From assembly GCA_964631835.1 (NCBI GenBank), contig CAZWAD010000014.1:1-64000 (forward strand): DNA of 64,000 nucleotides. Direction: 5' to 3'. Shown in pieces: positions 39,426-48,236 of the stretch. Numbering within the stretch: position 1 is the stretch's first letter; each line of letters begins with the position of its first letter. A program made the translations under genes and the position numbers. The notes under the pieces were generated by a model. It was given only the letters and a program-made list of their open reading frames with translations. It had not been told where the DNA came from and did not search any database. Source of the stretch: Bog-950 sp964631835. Its GTDB lineage: Bacteria; Bacteroidota; Bacteroidia; Chitinophagales; LD1.

Positions 39426-40085
39426 TTACTGGGCAACTACACTATCCTCCTGCTTTCTTTTAAAGGTGGTTCGGTACACCAAATCCCAGAATTTTGTGCT
39501 TACCCCAAAGCCATTGTGCGGGTCCTGGTAATGATGAATCATGTGGTGCTGCTTCAACTCCATCCAGAATTTGCTTTTGAAGTTGGCATGATGAAGCGCA
39601 TAGTGAGTCATGTCGTACATTAAATAGCCGATGACAAAGCCTATAAAAAACGGAGCAACCAAATTTTCGTTACCGAATAATCTGCCTAGTAAAAATTGAA
39701 AAGCAAAATAAAAGACAATAGCCAACGGAACACTTACTACAGGCACCATAACCAGCCGGTAACTATCTCTGGGGTAATCATGATGAACCCCATGAAACAT
39801 AAAATTGATTTTTTTGCCGATTTTTCCTGGAGGAGTCCAGTGAAAAACAAACCTGTGCATGTTATACTCTGTGAAAGTCCACACCGAGAGACCAAAAAGA
39901 ATAAGTGGAAAAATAATTAAGACACTGAAGTGGAACTCAAAAAACGATTGGTATAAACAGTAGAAAATAACCGGAACAAATACTAGTAAGGGAACAGAAT
40001 AATGAACCCGGGTAAAAAAATCTAGAACCGGCTGATGAAAAATGGGCACCGACTCATCTTTGTTAGAAACGAAGTTCTTCGCCAT
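39426..40085 (-). CDS. Fatty acid hydroxylase superfamily protein (FA2H/Scs7-like)
   Basis: The 219-residue membrane protein carries the di-iron histidine set HRFVFH, HGVHHD, HYALHH and HHMIHH in the order and spacing of fatty acid 2-hydroxylases and sterol desaturases, between hydrophobic segments at about residues 33-50, 55-70 and 115-150. The GKIGKKINFMFHGVHHDYP and YQDPHNGFGVSTKFWDLVY segments resemble sphingolipid fatty acid 2-hydroxylases. In Bacteroidota a role in hydroxylating the acyl chain of sphingolipids is plausible (inference). It stands alone. Confidence 0.85.
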   Translation of the reverse strand: MAKNFVSNKDESVPIFHQPVLDFFTRVHYSVPLLVFVPVIFYCLYQSFFEFHFSVLIIFPLILFGLSVWTFTEYNMHRFVFHWTPPGKIGKKINFMFHGVHHDYPRDSYRLVMVPVVSVPLAIVFYFAFQFLLGRLFGNENLVAPFFIGFVIGYLMYDMTHYALHHANFKSKFWMELKQHHMIHHYQDPHNGFGVSTKFWDLVYRTTFKRKQEDSVVAQ

Positions 40086-40266
40086 AGTCTGGGTTCTGAC
40101 TTTCGGGTGCTAAAGTATCAATAAACAAAAATTACTTGCCAAGTTATCTACAATTTCTTCACCGGAAAAAATGTTACAACTTGTATTAAAGGTTAATACT
40201 TAATTTGTAAGGAAAAGTTGGCTGTTTTTTCCTTGATACAACTATCTCATCAATTTACCATTTTGT

Positions 40267-40395
40267 CTATGCTTTTTTCGTCTTCGCATAAACTTCATGC
40301 CCGAAAGCATCAAGTTTATCGTAATCTTTTACGAAAAAAACCTGGTAAACCAGCAACAGTGCTGCAATGCTTAAAAGAATAATAACCGGGTCCAT
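40267..40395 (-). CDS. Small single-pass membrane protein, 42 aa
   Basis: The complete frame runs from ATG at 40395 to TAG at 40267. Residues 3-21 are strongly hydrophobic (PVIILLSIAALLLVYQVFF) and the tail (KDYDKLDAFGHEVYAKTKKA) is amphipathic and ends in positive charge. This clean hydrophobic-then-charged layout in an otherwise non-coding region supports a real gene. I do not recognise it; small single-span proteins often act as subunits or regulators of membrane complexes, but nothing here shows which. Confidence 0.6.
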   Translation of the reverse strand: MDPVIILLSIAALLLVYQVFFVKDYDKLDAFGHEVYAKTKKA

Positions 40396-40721
40396 TCCAA
40401 TTATTTTAGCATATTTTGACAAAAATCAAACCAAATTACCCCACTTATAGTGTACTATATTGATTATGAGTAAACTACATATATTCTTCCCCTTGTGTAA
40501 TTATTATCTCATTCGCTTTTTGCTCACTTTTCCCTACATAATATAAATTCCTCAGACTTAAATCAAATACAAGATAATTATTAGCAGTTACTTTTAGCGA
40601 TCCTCAATTACCTTACATTTACACAGCATTCGTTTGTTGATAATATTATTAGCCGTTGTGGGCCTTGCTTATCAAAAATTCTATTTTTGGTTCCCGCGAC
40701 ACTATCCGCAACTAATAAAAT
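40396..40721. other. Intergenic region upstream of the TonB receptor gene
   Basis: A/T-rich, with no gene seen. TATTTTTG at 40682-40689 matches the Bacteroidota -7 box (TAnnTTTG), with TTG at 40656-40658 as a possible -33 element at a longer than usual spacing of 23. This would put transcription start about 30 bases before the ATG at 40722. Confidence 0.4.
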
Positions 40722-43064
40722 ATGAGGAGATCATTTTCTCTGTTGCTGTTGATTCTTTCTTTCAGCAGTGTTTTCAGTCAAAAAGTTAAAGTCTATGGAA
40801 CAGTTAGGGATGAAGCTGATAGCGCTATGGCTGGAGTCACTTTGGTGGTCAAAGGCACGGCAACCGGTACTCAAACCGACTTGGATGGAAACTACACCTT
40901 AGAACTTGAAAGGGGTATTTATACCATTGAGTTTAGTTATATCGGCTATGGCAAGCGTAGTCTTCCTGTTGCTCTGATTGATGTGAAAGAAAAGAGGCTG
41001 GACGTAAAACTGGCGGAGCAAATAAAGGAAGTCGACATTGTGGTAGTAACAGGAAGTAAATACGAAAAGAAACTTAGCGAGGAGGTGGTTTCTATGGAAG
41101 TGCTTAAAGCCAATGTCATCAATCAAAATAACGCCCGTATGGACGAAGCAATGAACAAAGTGCCGGGCGTGAATATGCTGGGCAAGACTATTTCAATTCG
41201 AGGAGGAAGTGGTTTCAGCGATGCGACAGGAAACCGTGTTCTTGCTATGCTAGATGAAATGCCGATTATTAGCCCTGAGAACGGAAGTGTACGATGGGAA
41301 ACGGTTCCTATCGAAGAATTGGAACAGGTTGAAATAATTAAGGGTTCTTCATCAGCCCTTTACGGCTCATCAGCCCTAAATGGAGTACTGAATTTACGCA
41401 CTGTGAATCCTAAACCGGAAATGGTGAATAAGGTTCTTCTTTATTATGGTTTTTATGATGAACCCCGCCAACGCACATGGAACTACTGGTGGAATAAAAA
41501 AGTAATCAAAAGACAAGATACTATCCAAAGAGTTCAGCACCCTATGTTTGGCGGAGGGCAGTTTCTTCATGCTAAACAGTATGGAGATTTTGGCTTGGTA
41601 CTCAGTGGGGCTTACAACCAGGACCAAGGTTTTCGTCAGAGTAACGATTATAAGCGCACGCGCCTAAGTAGCAAACTGCGCTATAGTCCGCGCAAGCTGG
41701 CAAATCTTACCGTTGGACTAAATATGAATTTTTTTCATGAAACCCTAAAAGATTTTTTTGCATCTAAAGGCATTGCTAAAGAAATGTATATCCCTGCAGA
41801 AGTAGCTATTACCCAAACCCGCACATTTAATATTGACCCATATGTGAATTATTACGATAAAAAAGAAAACCGGCACAGCATTAAATTCAGGGTGTACAAT
41901 ACCAGTTTTAAATCCACTACCGGTGACAGCACCGAGACAACGCAATTTTATTTCGATTACAGTTTTTTGCGAAACTTCAAAAAAATAAATCTGGTAATTA
42001 CTACAGGGGTAAATGGCTTTTACACTGCTATCAATGGAAAAACATTCGGAAATATTTCCAGCGCATACGCAAGCACACGTAAAGTTTCAAATGCCGCGGT
42101 TTATCTGCAGGCTGAGAAAAAGTTCTTTAACCGTCTTACTCTTTCTGGCGGAGTAAGGTTGGAATATGCTATGCTTGATACCTCTCTGATTTACTATCCT
42201 TTCCATCTTTTAAGCAAGGCTGCTGGAAGAGATTCTACTAATCTTATTAAATCACCGGTTGCTCCTCTGTTTCGTTTTGGAATGAATATCCAGGCTACAG
42301 AAGGAACATTTATCCGGGCATCTATTGGCCAGGGATTCCGTTATCCTGCTATGACTGAAAAATTTGTTCGAACACGAAGAAGCGGAGCAGATGTTTACCC
42401 AAATACAGAACTCCTCCCGGAAAGCGGATGGAGCGCAGAAGTGGGAATTAAACAGGGACTCAAAGTAAGTCAATGGGTTGCTTACTTTGATGTTGCAGGT
42501 TACATTATGCAATACCGCGACATGATTGAATTCCAAGTGTTAGATACTATTCCGCCCGATGCTATCGGCATACCCTTTCATGCCGTAAATGTTACTCATG
42601 CACGTATCATGGGTGTTGAGCTTTCAGCAGTTGCTAATGGAAAAATTTTTGGAGTACCACTCAACTTCCTGATTGGTTATTCATACCTCTATCCCGAAAA
42701 CTTAGACTACAATGCTGACGACCCAACTTCGGTGAAAATTCTGAAGTACCGGATACAGCATTCAGCCAAAGCTGATATTCAAACCAATTATAAGGGAGTT
42801 ACTTTAGGTATAAGTGCTTTTTTCAATAGTTTTATGAAGAATATTGATAACGTTGGAATTGGCGCTTTAAAAGTTGTAAATGATTTCCGCAAAACACATA
42901 ATAGAGGAGATTTTGTAATGGACATTCGCGCTGGTTATAGCTACAAAGAGAAAGCTACGTTCATGTTTATCTGCAAAAACATTCTGAATACTGAGTACAC
43001 TTTACGTCCTGCACTGATTGAGGCTCCAAGAAACTTTACTTTCCAGGTAGGATATAACTTCTGA
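40722..43064 (+). CDS. TonB-dependent receptor with carboxypeptidase-regulatory-like N-terminal domain
   Basis: 780 residues. A signal peptide (MRRSFSLLLLILSFSSVFS) is followed by a carboxypeptidase-regulatory-like domain (about 22-105, KVYGTVRDEADSAMAGVTLVV). A plug domain (about 110-235) contains VVVTGSKYEKKLSE as TonB-box-like start and IEIIKGSSSALYGSSALNGVLNL-type plug motifs. The outer membrane beta-barrel fills the rest and ends in aromatic Phe (NFTFQVGYNF), as required for barrel insertion. It imports a ligand with energy from TonB. No SusD partner gene is adjacent, so it is not a typical polysaccharide locus, and the ligand (for example siderophore, cobalamin or peptide) cannot be told. 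Confidence 0.92.
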   Translation: MRRSFSLLLLILSFSSVFSQKVKVYGTVRDEADSAMAGVTLVVKGTATGTQTDLDGNYTLELERGIYTIEFSYIGYGKRSLPVALIDVKEKRLDVKLAEQIKEVDIVVVTGSKYEKKLSEEVVSMEVLKANVINQNNARMDEAMNKVPGVNMLGKTISIRGGSGFSDATGNRVLAMLDEMPIISPENGSVRWETVPIEELEQVEIIKGSSSALYGSSALNGVLNLRTVNPKPEMVNKVLLYYGFYDEPRQRTWNYWWNKKVIKRQDTIQRVQHPMFGGGQFLHAKQYGDFGLVLSGAYNQDQGFRQSNDYKRTRLSSKLRYSPRKLANLTVGLNMNFFHETLKDFFASKGIAKEMYIPAEVAITQTRTFNIDPYVNYYDKKENRHSIKFRVYNTSFKSTTGDSTETTQFYFDYSFLRNFKKINLVITTGVNGFYTAINGKTFGNISSAYASTRKVSNAAVYLQAEKKFFNRLTLSGGVRLEYAMLDTSLIYYPFHLLSKAAGRDSTNLIKSPVAPLFRFGMNIQATEGTFIRASIGQGFRYPAMTEKFVRTRRSGADVYPNTELLPESGWSAEVGIKQGLKVSQWVAYFDVAGYIMQYRDMIEFQVLDTIPPDAIGIPFHAVNVTHARIMGVELSAVANGKIFGVPLNFLIGYSYLYPENLDYNADDPTSVKILKYRIQHSAKADIQTNYKGVTLGISAFFNSFMKNIDNVGIGALKVVNDFRKTHNRGDFVMDIRAGYSYKEKATFMFICKNILNTEYTLRPALIEAPRNFTFQVGYNF

Positions 43065-43099
43065 AAAATTGAATCAAGATAGTGAGCATTAAACAAGAT

Positions 43100-46000
43100 T
43101 TATTTTATCAGTGTAACGCTCCCGTGGTATTTATTATCGCTATGGTTATTAAGCCAAACAAGTTTGGCAGTGTAAACATAAACTCCCGGGTTTTGGAGAA
43201 TCCCTTTATAGGAACCGTCCCAAGCAAAGTTTATATCCCTGCTTTCAAAAACTTTTTCACCCCAACGGTTGAAAACGGCTACTTCTAATTGTTTTATACC
43301 CAGCAGTTTACCGAACAATTGCCATACATCATTAACTCCGTCACCATTAGGCGTGAATGCATTCGGAATAAAAATATCATATGAGGGAACAACAGTTACG
43401 TTCACAACTGTGGTACCGCTGCAGCCAAAATCGGTTGTAGCAGTTACTGTAAATACAGAAGAATAATTTCCGGTGAATAACGGATTTGGACAGTCTGTAC
43501 ACGACAAACCAATTCCTGGTTGCCAGTTGTAGGTAACAACTCGGGTTTGATTCGTTGAAGCGCTTAACAAAATTGTTTCACCCATATCCAAAATTGCTGT
43601 ATCGGGATTGACACTGATTATAACAACAGGTGGTTCACTAACAGTTACAGATACTGAAGTTGAGCAGTTATTTGCATCTGAAACAGAAAGTGAATAATTA
43701 CCCGCAGCTAATCCGGTAAACATTCCCAGGATATTTTGAGCTCCAGTAGAGAGAGAATATGAATAGGGTGGAGTACCACCACTTGCTGTTGCTGTAATTT
43801 GACCATCAGTAAACCCAAAGCAACTTGCCTCAACTACATTTGCAGTGCTTACAATTTGCGAAGGTTCACCAACATTTACACTCGTAGTTGCAGTACATAA
43901 ACTGGCATCGGTGGCAACAACTGTATAAGTTCCTGCTGCCAGAAAATTAAACTGCCCTGTAGATGATGATTGAGTATTAGTGCCATCGCTCAAAGTATAG
44001 TTAACTGCCCCTGTGCCTCCGGAAGCGGAAGCAATTACACTGCCTGTACTAGTACCAAAGCACAAGGCATTAGCTGAAGTAGCATTGACAATAACTTGGG
44101 TAGGAGAAGTAACTGAAACTGAAATGGATGCAGTACATTGGTTCACATCGCTTACAACCACATCATAATTTCCCACACTCAGTCCCAAAGCAGAATTTGT
44201 TGTGCTGACATTCGGATTCCAAACATATGTATAGCTTCCACTGCTTCCTCCGGCAACAGTTAATGTTATACTGCCATCTGCCCCTCCGAAACAACTAACA
44301 TTTGAATGTGTTTCAGTTATTGAAATTTGCGGTGGTTCGTTGATACTGAAAGAAGCAGATTGATTACATGAATTTGCATCAGTAGCGGTTACAGTATAAG
44401 CCCCTGCATGAGGAGAGATGGTTTGTGTATTTCCGCCATTACTCCAGTTGTAAGTGAAAACTCCTCCACCTGCCGGGTTTGCTGTAGCGCTGCCACTGCC
44501 TCCGAAACAAACGGCATCAATAGTTGCAACGGGTAAAACAGGCGCAGGGGGTTCAGTAATGCAAACAGTAAGCGATGCCGGACAATTGTTATTGTCAGTA
44601 ACTGTTACAGTATAACAACCCGCAACAATATTCGCTCTATCTTCAGTCGTAGCGGCATCATTCCATGTAAAAGAGTACGCAGGAGTTCCACCGGTTACAG
44701 TTATATCAATAGTCCCATCATTTTTCCCATTGCATGTAGCATCAGTATGAGTTTCAGTAATATTGATGGCGGTTGGTTCAACTATAGTTTCCGATAAAAA
44801 TACCGAACATGAGTTTGCATCAGTCAGATTGCCCATATATGTATTGGGACCGAGTCCTGATATAGTAGTAGTGCCTGCAGGAACATTATTCCCCAGAAAA
44901 GAATATGACGCTGTTCCACCGCTGATATTCACAGTAATTGTTCCGTCATTAAAGCCAAAGCATGTTACATCTGTATGTGAAGTGGTAACCAATAAAGCTG
45001 CAGGTTCTGTGATTGTTGCACTGACAGAAGCAGTACAGGAATTATTGTCCGTAACCAAAACTGAATAAGTACCTGCAGTAATGTTCGTCCTGTTCGGATT
45101 TGTATCACCATCGTTCCACAAGTAAGAATATGCAGGAGTACCACCTGCTGTAGCTGTTGTAATTGAACCGGTAGCGCCACCGTTGCACAAAACATCAACA
45201 TGTGTTTCTGTAATAGATAAAACTGCAGGCTCTGTAATACTAACACTTACAGAAGCAGAACAGAAATTACTATCTGTAGATGTAAGAGAATAGTTGCCCG
45301 CAGAAAGATTTGTTCGGTTTTGATTGATATTACCGTCATTCCATAAAAACGAATACGGTAATGTTCCTCCGGAAGCCGTAACAGTAATAGATCCTGTGCC
45401 GGTTCCATTGCACAACAAATTCGAATGCGCTTCGGAAAGTGCAAAAACTGCAGGTTCAATAATTGTTTCACTTAGCGACACACTACAACCTGTAGCATCT
45501 TGAACAGTTCCAGAATATGTTCCAGCCGATAACCCTGTTAGGGTATTCGTGCCACCGGGAACCGGTAATCCCTGATAAGTATATGGAGGTGTCCCTCCGC
45601 TTATTGTGATAGTAATAGTACCGTTGGCTGCTCCGTTGCATGTAATATTAGTATGCGATGAGGTTGCAGATAAAGCGGTAGCTGGTTGAAACACCGTATC
45701 TTCACCAAAGACCCGGCAACCATACGAATCAGTAACAGTGAAACTGTAAATTCCTGCAGCAAGCCCCGTTGGGTTTGAACCTGATAAAGTTCCGGGTGTC
45801 CATGCGTAAGTATATCCTGGGGTTCCCCCTGAAGTTGTTACGTTGAAACTTCCGTTATTAGCTCCAAAACAAGTCACATCCTGAACGGTAAACGGGCTGC
45901 TCAGCGGTGAAGTAGGACCAGTAACAGTGCCGCTTCGGGTGATGGAACATCCGTTTGCATCGGTAATTGTAACTGTATATGTCCCCTCAGTAATATTCAA

Positions 46001-47977
46001 GTTGGAGGAATCCTGGTCGAAGTTGCTCCATGCAAAGGAGTAGGGTGGACTTCCGCCACTTACGCTTGCTGTTAAACTGCCTCTTCCCGAGTGATAACAA
46101 CTGTCAATAACCATATTAAGAGTTGCAGCAAGTGACGGCACACCGGATATAGTACCTGTAGCAGTAGCCGTGCAACTTCTGCTATCGGTGACAGTTACTG
46201 TAACATTACCAGGTGCTAAATTATTTGCTACAGGATTGTTTGGTTGCCCACCGCTCCACACGTAATTATAAGGAGGTACACCTCCTGAAACTACTGATGT
46301 GACAGCCTGCCCGTTATTAGCTCCAGCACACGTAATTGGAATAGTTGTCATTTGTGCTACCATGGCTGCCCCTGGCTGAGTAACAGTTACTGTTCCGGAA
46401 AACGTATGGGATGGATTCGCATCGCTGTAATTATAGGTATATGTACCGGCTGCCAAACCGGTTGCTGTAGCTCCTGTACTTCCGTTGCTCCATGTAATCG
46501 TTACCGGAGGTGTACTTCCGCCAACTGTCAGAGTAGCTGTTCCGTTGTTCCCGCCCCAACAACTCACATTAGTCACTGAAGCGCTTGCAGTAACTCCACA
46601 TGGCAATGAACCTACAGTTTCGCGGTATTGTAACAGGGCTGAACAATTATTTGCGTCTCTGAAATCGGCTATATACATTCCGGGACCTAAATTTGTCCGT
46701 GTTGCGCCTGGTACTCCGGCCCAACTTACTCCCTGGTAAGGCGGTGTTCCTCCCTGGGGAGTTATAGTCACACTTCCGTTATTAAGTCCGCAACTGGCAT
46801 CGGTATGCGAGGTCGTTGCTGTAAGAGGGGTTGGCTGGGTTAATGTGAATTGAGCAGTTGTATTACAAGTTCCGTCAGTTACTGATACGGTATAAGTTCC
46901 TGCCGTTACTCCGGCATAAGTTTGCAGAAGATTTGCTCCTCCATTCCAGCTGTACTGATAATTACCAAAGCCCCCCGTGGCATTAACTCCAATACTTCCA
47001 TTAGAACCTCCATTACATAAAGGTGGTGTCGGTACAGGGGTAAGAACTATAGGATTTCTCACGTCAACATTGTGAGTAGCTGTTGACGAACATCCGTTAG
47101 CATCAACCACTGTAAGGCTTGCTGTATAAATCCCTGCTGCTGTATAGGTATGGGTTACATTAACGTTTGCCAAAGTAGGGTTAGAAATAACTACCGGTGC
47201 CGTTCCGTCACCGAAATTCCATGTCAGACTCTGATATTGACCCAATGATGTCACACAAGGATTAATAAAATTGAATGCAGCGGCATCACCTCTACAAACA
47301 CGCTGGGGATACCAAAAATCTATATGGAGTTGATATTGAAAATTTGCGTAGTAACAATCTCTTTGTGAAAGGTTGTAAAAACCAAACCTGCCTGGTTTAA
47401 AGCAATCCTGCCAGTCGAAAGTAAGTACATTATCTACATATATTGTTGCCCGTGTATAGGTAAGGTATAAATCAAAAATATGGTTGTAATTACGTGTCCA
47501 GCCAGGACCACCGAAATCGTTTTGAACCACAGTAAACTCCGGAGTGTTTTGATGGGCATTGAAAGTAGTGCCATAAGCGCTGCCCGGGATAACTCCGTTT
47601 ACCCGGCAAAGCGATTTGCCCCTGGGAGATGAATTCTGAAAATCCTGCTTCCAATCAAACAGCCAGCAATCGAAACTGTCTGTGGCTCCCATCGGGTTTA
47701 AAAAACTGAAAACAAAACCCATCCAGTCATCATCATCATCAGTTGTCCGGAAAGTGCCACTTACATGAACATTCATCATTTCGAAAGGGGAAATAAAAAA
47801 TGTCGGGGCTCCGTTTACGCTCTGATAAATTTGTGTCCCTCCTCCCTGAACGCTCCAGTTCCCGTTGCCCGGTTGACCCGCCTGCGACCATGTATTGAAG
47901 TTTACATTTGTTACACATTGTGCCTTTACCGTCAAAGCAACAAAGCCTAAGCTTACAAAAAGTAAAAATTTTCTCAT
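43100..47977 (-). CDS. Large T9SS-exported adhesin: lectin-like N-terminus, PKD domain, SprB repeats
   Basis: 1,625 residues. After the signal peptide (MRKFLLFVSLGFVALTVKAQ), residues about 25-215 resemble a thrombospondin C-terminal/concanavalin-like domain: TTDDDDDWMGFVFSF, CWLFDWKQ and RFGFYNLSQRDCYYANFQY, with acidic clusters fit for calcium. A PKD domain follows (LTWNFGDGTAPV, VTHTYTAAGIYTASLTV). About 15 SprB-type repeats come next, with cores like NVSCFGGADGSI. The C-terminus is a T9SS type B sorting domain (FIPNAFTPNGDGVNDVW, VFNRWGEKVFES). The same C-terminal layout is found in the giant protein at 15217-28681, so both are probably surface adhesins. It is monocistronic and convergent with the TonB receptor gene. 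Confidence 0.9.
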   Translation of the reverse strand: MRKFLLFVSLGFVALTVKAQCVTNVNFNTWSQAGQPGNGNWSVQGGGTQIYQSVNGAPTFFISPFEMMNVHVSGTFRTTDDDDDWMGFVFSFLNPMGATDSFDCWLFDWKQDFQNSSPRGKSLCRVNGVIPGSAYGTTFNAHQNTPEFTVVQNDFGGPGWTRNYNHIFDLYLTYTRATIYVDNVLTFDWQDCFKPGRFGFYNLSQRDCYYANFQYQLHIDFWYPQRVCRGDAAAFNFINPCVTSLGQYQSLTWNFGDGTAPVVISNPTLANVNVTHTYTAAGIYTASLTVVDANGCSSTATHNVDVRNPIVLTPVPTPPLCNGGSNGSIGVNATGGFGNYQYSWNGGANLLQTYAGVTAGTYTVSVTDGTCNTTAQFTLTQPTPLTATTSHTDASCGLNNGSVTITPQGGTPPYQGVSWAGVPGATRTNLGPGMYIADFRDANNCSALLQYRETVGSLPCGVTASASVTNVSCWGGNNGTATLTVGGSTPPVTITWSNGSTGATATGLAAGTYTYNYSDANPSHTFSGTVTVTQPGAAMVAQMTTIPITCAGANNGQAVTSVVSGGVPPYNYVWSGGQPNNPVANNLAPGNVTVTVTDSRSCTATATGTISGVPSLAATLNMVIDSCYHSGRGSLTASVSGGSPPYSFAWSNFDQDSSNLNITEGTYTVTITDANGCSITRSGTVTGPTSPLSSPFTVQDVTCFGANNGSFNVTTSGGTPGYTYAWTPGTLSGSNPTGLAAGIYSFTVTDSYGCRVFGEDTVFQPATALSATSSHTNITCNGAANGTITITISGGTPPYTYQGLPVPGGTNTLTGLSAGTYSGTVQDATGCSVSLSETIIEPAVFALSEAHSNLLCNGTGTGSITVTASGGTLPYSFLWNDGNINQNRTNLSAGNYSLTSTDSNFCSASVSVSITEPAVLSITETHVDVLCNGGATGSITTATAGGTPAYSYLWNDGDTNPNRTNITAGTYSVLVTDNNSCTASVSATITEPAALLVTTSHTDVTCFGFNDGTITVNISGGTASYSFLGNNVPAGTTTISGLGPNTYMGNLTDANSCSVFLSETIVEPTAINITETHTDATCNGKNDGTIDITVTGGTPAYSFTWNDAATTEDRANIVAGCYTVTVTDNNNCPASLTVCITEPPAPVLPVATIDAVCFGGSGSATANPAGGGVFTYNWSNGGNTQTISPHAGAYTVTATDANSCNQSASFSINEPPQISITETHSNVSCFGGADGSITLTVAGGSSGSYTYVWNPNVSTTNSALGLSVGNYDVVVSDVNQCTASISVSVTSPTQVIVNATSANALCFGTSTGSVIASASGGTGAVNYTLSDGTNTQSSSTGQFNFLAAGTYTVVATDASLCTATTSVNVGEPSQIVSTANVVEASCFGFTDGQITATASGGTPPYSYSLSTGAQNILGMFTGLAAGNYSLSVSDANNCSTSVSVTVSEPPVVIISVNPDTAILDMGETILLSASTNQTRVVTYNWQPGIGLSCTDCPNPLFTGNYSSVFTVTATTDFGCSGTTVVNVTVVPSYDIFIPNAFTPNGDGVNDVWQLFGKLLGIKQLEVAVFNRWGEKVFESRDINFAWDGSYKGILQNPGVYVYTAKLVWLNNHSDNKYHGSVTLIK

Positions 47978-47983
47978 ACGCGA

Positions 47984-48094
47984 TTAACTCGTTGAAACAC
48001 TAGATAGTAAAAAAATGAAATTTTCGCGAAAATAAAAATGCGACTAAGATGTAAGAATCACTTTAAACATTTTTGGTTGCATTCAACGAGTTAA
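47984..48094. promoter_or_regulatory. 13-bp perfect inverted repeat upstream of the second adhesin gene
   Basis: TTAACTCGTTGAA (47984-47996) and its exact reverse complement TTCAACGAGTTAA (48082-48094) flank an 85-bp A/T-rich stretch. The inner arm begins seven bases upstream of the adhesin start codon at 47977. The layout would suit paired operator sites with DNA looping, or a long hairpin. Function is inferred only from position. Confidence 0.45.
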
Positions 48095-48236
48095 CTTTAT
48101 GAACATTAACATGCATTATACCGGTAAAAACATCTGCAAAATTTTACTCTTCAGCTTTTAAATTTACCAAGTCTGAAAAATTAAAGCAAAAATTTTCCCT
48201 CATTATTTACAAATAAGATGATAGGAGTTTATTTTC

